Assembly (NCBI RefSeq): GCF_037479095.1
Contig: NZ_JBBGZW010000001.1
Coordinates: 3,038,001-3,102,000 of the forward strand
Direction: 5' to 3'
Source: Pantoea nemavictus
GTDB lineage: Bacteria > Pseudomonadota > Gammaproteobacteria > Enterobacterales > Enterobacteriaceae
DNA: 64,000 nucleotides
A program made the position numbers and the translations under genes. Under the pieces are notes generated by a model. The model was not told where the DNA came from. It worked only from the letters and a program-made list of their open reading frames with translations, and did not search any database. Positions within the stretch are counted from its first letter, which is position 1, and the number at the start of each line of letters is the position of its first letter. Below, piece after piece: positions 62,691-64,000 of this stretch.

Positions 62691-63877
62691 TCATCTCTGC
62701 TGCCAGTGACTATCGCGCCGCGGCGCAACGCATCTTGCCGCCGTTCTTGTTTCATTATCTGGATGGCGGCGCCTATGCCGAGCACACGCTGAAGCGCAAT
62801 GTCGCCGATCTCTCCGACGTGGCGCTGCGCCAGCGCGTGCTGAAAAACATGTCGGAATTGAGTCTTGAGACAAAGTTGTTCAACGAAACCTTATCGATGC
62901 CGGTCGCGCTGGCGCCGGTGGGCTTGTGCGGCATGTACGCCCGCCGCGGTGAAGTGCAGGCGGCACGCGCAGCGGCACTGAAAGGCATTCCGTTTACGCT
63001 CTCTACCGTGTCGGTTTGCCCGATCGAAGAAGTTGCGCCGGCAATTAATCGCCCCATGTGGTTCCAGCTCTACGTGCTGCGCGATCGCGGCTTTATGCGC
63101 AATGCGCTGGAACGCGCCAAGGCTGCCGGTTGCACCACGCTGGTGTTTACCGTCGATATGCCAACGCCGGGCGCGCGTTATCGCGATGCGCATTCGGGCA
63201 TGAGCGGCCCGAATGCGGCACTGCGCCGTTACTGGCAGGCGGCAACGCATCCACAATGGGCGTGGGATGTCGGGCTACATGGCCGTCCGCACGATCTCGG
63301 CAATATCTCCACCTATCTTGGCAAACCGACCGGGCTGGAAGATTACATTGGCTGGCTGGCGAACAACTTCGATCCCTCCATTTCATGGCAGGATCTGGAG
63401 TGGATTCGCGAATTCTGGGATGGCCCGATGGTGATCAAAGGCATTCTCGATGCGGAAGATGCGCGTGATGCGGTGCGGTTTGGCGCCGATGGCATTGTGG
63501 TATCCAATCACGGCGGTCGTCAGTTGGATGGCGTGCTCTCCTCGGCGCGTGCGTTACCAGCGATTGCCGATGCGGTAAAAGGCGATATCACCATTCTGGC
63601 CGACAGCGGTATTCGTAGCGGTTTGGATGTGGTGCGCATGATCGCGCTCGGCGCCGACAGCGTGCTGCTGGGGCGCGCGTTTGTCTATGCGCTGGCCACG
63701 CACGGCCAGCGCGGCGTCGAGAATCTGCTCAATCTGATTGAGAAAGAGATGAAAGTGGCGATGACGCTGACCGGTGCGAAATCCATTAAAGAGATTACTC
63801 AGGCTTCGCTGGTGCAGGCCAATGCGCTGCTGAGCGAGGCAGGATTAAGCCCGGCACGTCCACGCGCGGTGAGCTGA
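62687..63877 (+). CDS. lldD: L-lactate dehydrogenase (quinone-linked, FMN)
   Basis: FMN-dependent alpha-hydroxy acid dehydrogenase of 396 residues (same as E. coli LldD), membrane-associated and feeding electrons to the quinone pool. Recognisable parts are [48 protein letters not shown], the catalytic histidine in [12 protein letters not shown], and [21 protein letters not shown]. Coupled to lldR by ATGA. Confidence 0.97.
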   Translation: MIISAASDYRAAAQRILPPFLFHYLDGGAYAEHTLKRNVADLSDVALRQRVLKNMSELSLETKLFNETLSMPVALAPVGLCGMYARRGEVQAARAAALKGIPFTLSTVSVCPIEEVAPAINRPMWFQLYVLRDRGFMRNALERAKAAGCTTLVFTVDMPTPGARYRDAHSGMSGPNAALRRYWQAATHPQWAWDVGLHGRPHDLGNISTYLGKPTGLEDYIGWLANNFDPSISWQDLEWIREFWDGPMVIKGILDAEDARDAVRFGADGIVVSNHGGRQLDGVLSSARALPAIADAVKGDITILADSGIRSGLDVVRMIALGADSVLLGRAFVYALATHGQRGVENLLNLIEKEMKVAMTLTGAKSIKEITQASLVQANALLSEAGLSPARPRAVS

Positions 63878-63901
63878 GAAAAGCAAAATCAGTCACGTTG
63901 T

Positions 63902-63908
63902 CTATACT
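63902..63908 (+). promoter_or_regulatory. Sigma-S-type -10 element upstream of osmC
   Basis: CTATACT, the preferred extended -10 of RpoS promoters, 33 bases upstream of the osmC start. OsmC is an RpoS-controlled gene in E. coli. Confidence 0.4.
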
Positions 63909-63940
63909 CATTACCTGTCGAACTAAACAGGAGGAATGAC

Positions 63941-64000
63941 ATGACCATTCATAAGAAAGGATCGGCCCATTGGGAAGGCGACATTAAAGGCAAAGGAACG
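63941..64000 (+). CDS. osmC: Peroxiredoxin OsmC (5' end only)
   Basis: Only the first 20 codons are in the window. They read MTIHKKGSAHWEGDIKGKG, almost identical to the E. coli OsmC N-terminus. AGGAGG lies seven bases upstream of the ATG. OsmC is an osmotically and stationary-phase induced thiol peroxidase for organic hydroperoxides. The gene continues beyond the end of the window. Confidence 0.88.
   Translation, partial: MTIHKKGSAHWEGDIKGKGT

Overview
The window is a chromosomal segment of a member of the Enterobacterales. I favour Pantoea, Erwinia or a close relative. Housekeeping proteins (FadE, GmhA, DinB, PepD, Gpt, FrsA, Crl, PhoE, ProB, ProA, SdaC, DbpA, LldD, OsmC) have Escherichia coli lengths and motifs, and the block yafV / fadE-gmhA-yafJ-yafK / dinB / pepD-gpt-frsA-crl-phoE-proBA keeps E. 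coli gene order with lineage-specific genes inserted. The assignment rests on remembered family sequences, not on a search.

Layout. 1-5.8 kb: a polar amino acid type ABC transporter followed by four purine/ureide catabolism genes (hpxJ-, hpxK-, hpxQ- and hpxT-like). 5.9-9 kb: katG and a higBA toxin-antitoxin pair with two operator-like palindromes. 9-15.4 kb: a complete methionine salvage block (omega-amidase, methionine transaminase, mtnB, mtnC, mtnD, mtnA, mtnK) with MetJ boxes in both divergent promoter regions. 15.5-34.4 kb: the E. coli-like backbone, interrupted by an FkbM methyltransferase and a ribose-type ABC transporter. FadR, LexA and Pho boxes are readable in front of fadE, dinB and phoE.

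34.4-39.4 kb, immediately downstream of proA, is the most unusual part. It is a compact phage-derived cassette with no integrase, replication, head or packaging genes. It carries a CI-like repressor, operator palindromes, a promoter, a lambda-type nut site (boxA plus boxB hairpin), an N-like antiterminator with a P22-type arginine-rich motif, two terminator-like hairpins, then endolysin, holin, overlapping Rz/Rz1-type spanins and a beta-helix tailspike-like protein. I read it as a domesticated, repressor-controlled and antitermination-gated module for cell lysis and release of a polysaccharide-degrading enzyme. A yafNO toxin-antitoxin pair, normally beside dinB, lies just behind it.

40-47 kb: an AfuABC/FbpABC-like ABC transporter with a CitA/CitB-type two-component system. 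47.5-51.2 kb: a JUMPstart/ops element followed by glycosyltransferase-Wzx-glycosyltransferase genes for surface polysaccharide. 51.6-57.3 kb: sdaC, a chemoreceptor and cheV (both with FliA-type promoters) and dbpA, with several palindromic repeats including an ERIC element. 57.8-64 kb: a small YmgB-like protein, a Tat-exported amidohydrolase, a LysR regulator divergent from a CynX-type transporter, lldR-lldD with two LldR operators, and the start of osmC. I saw no rRNA, tRNA, CRISPR array or insertion sequence.
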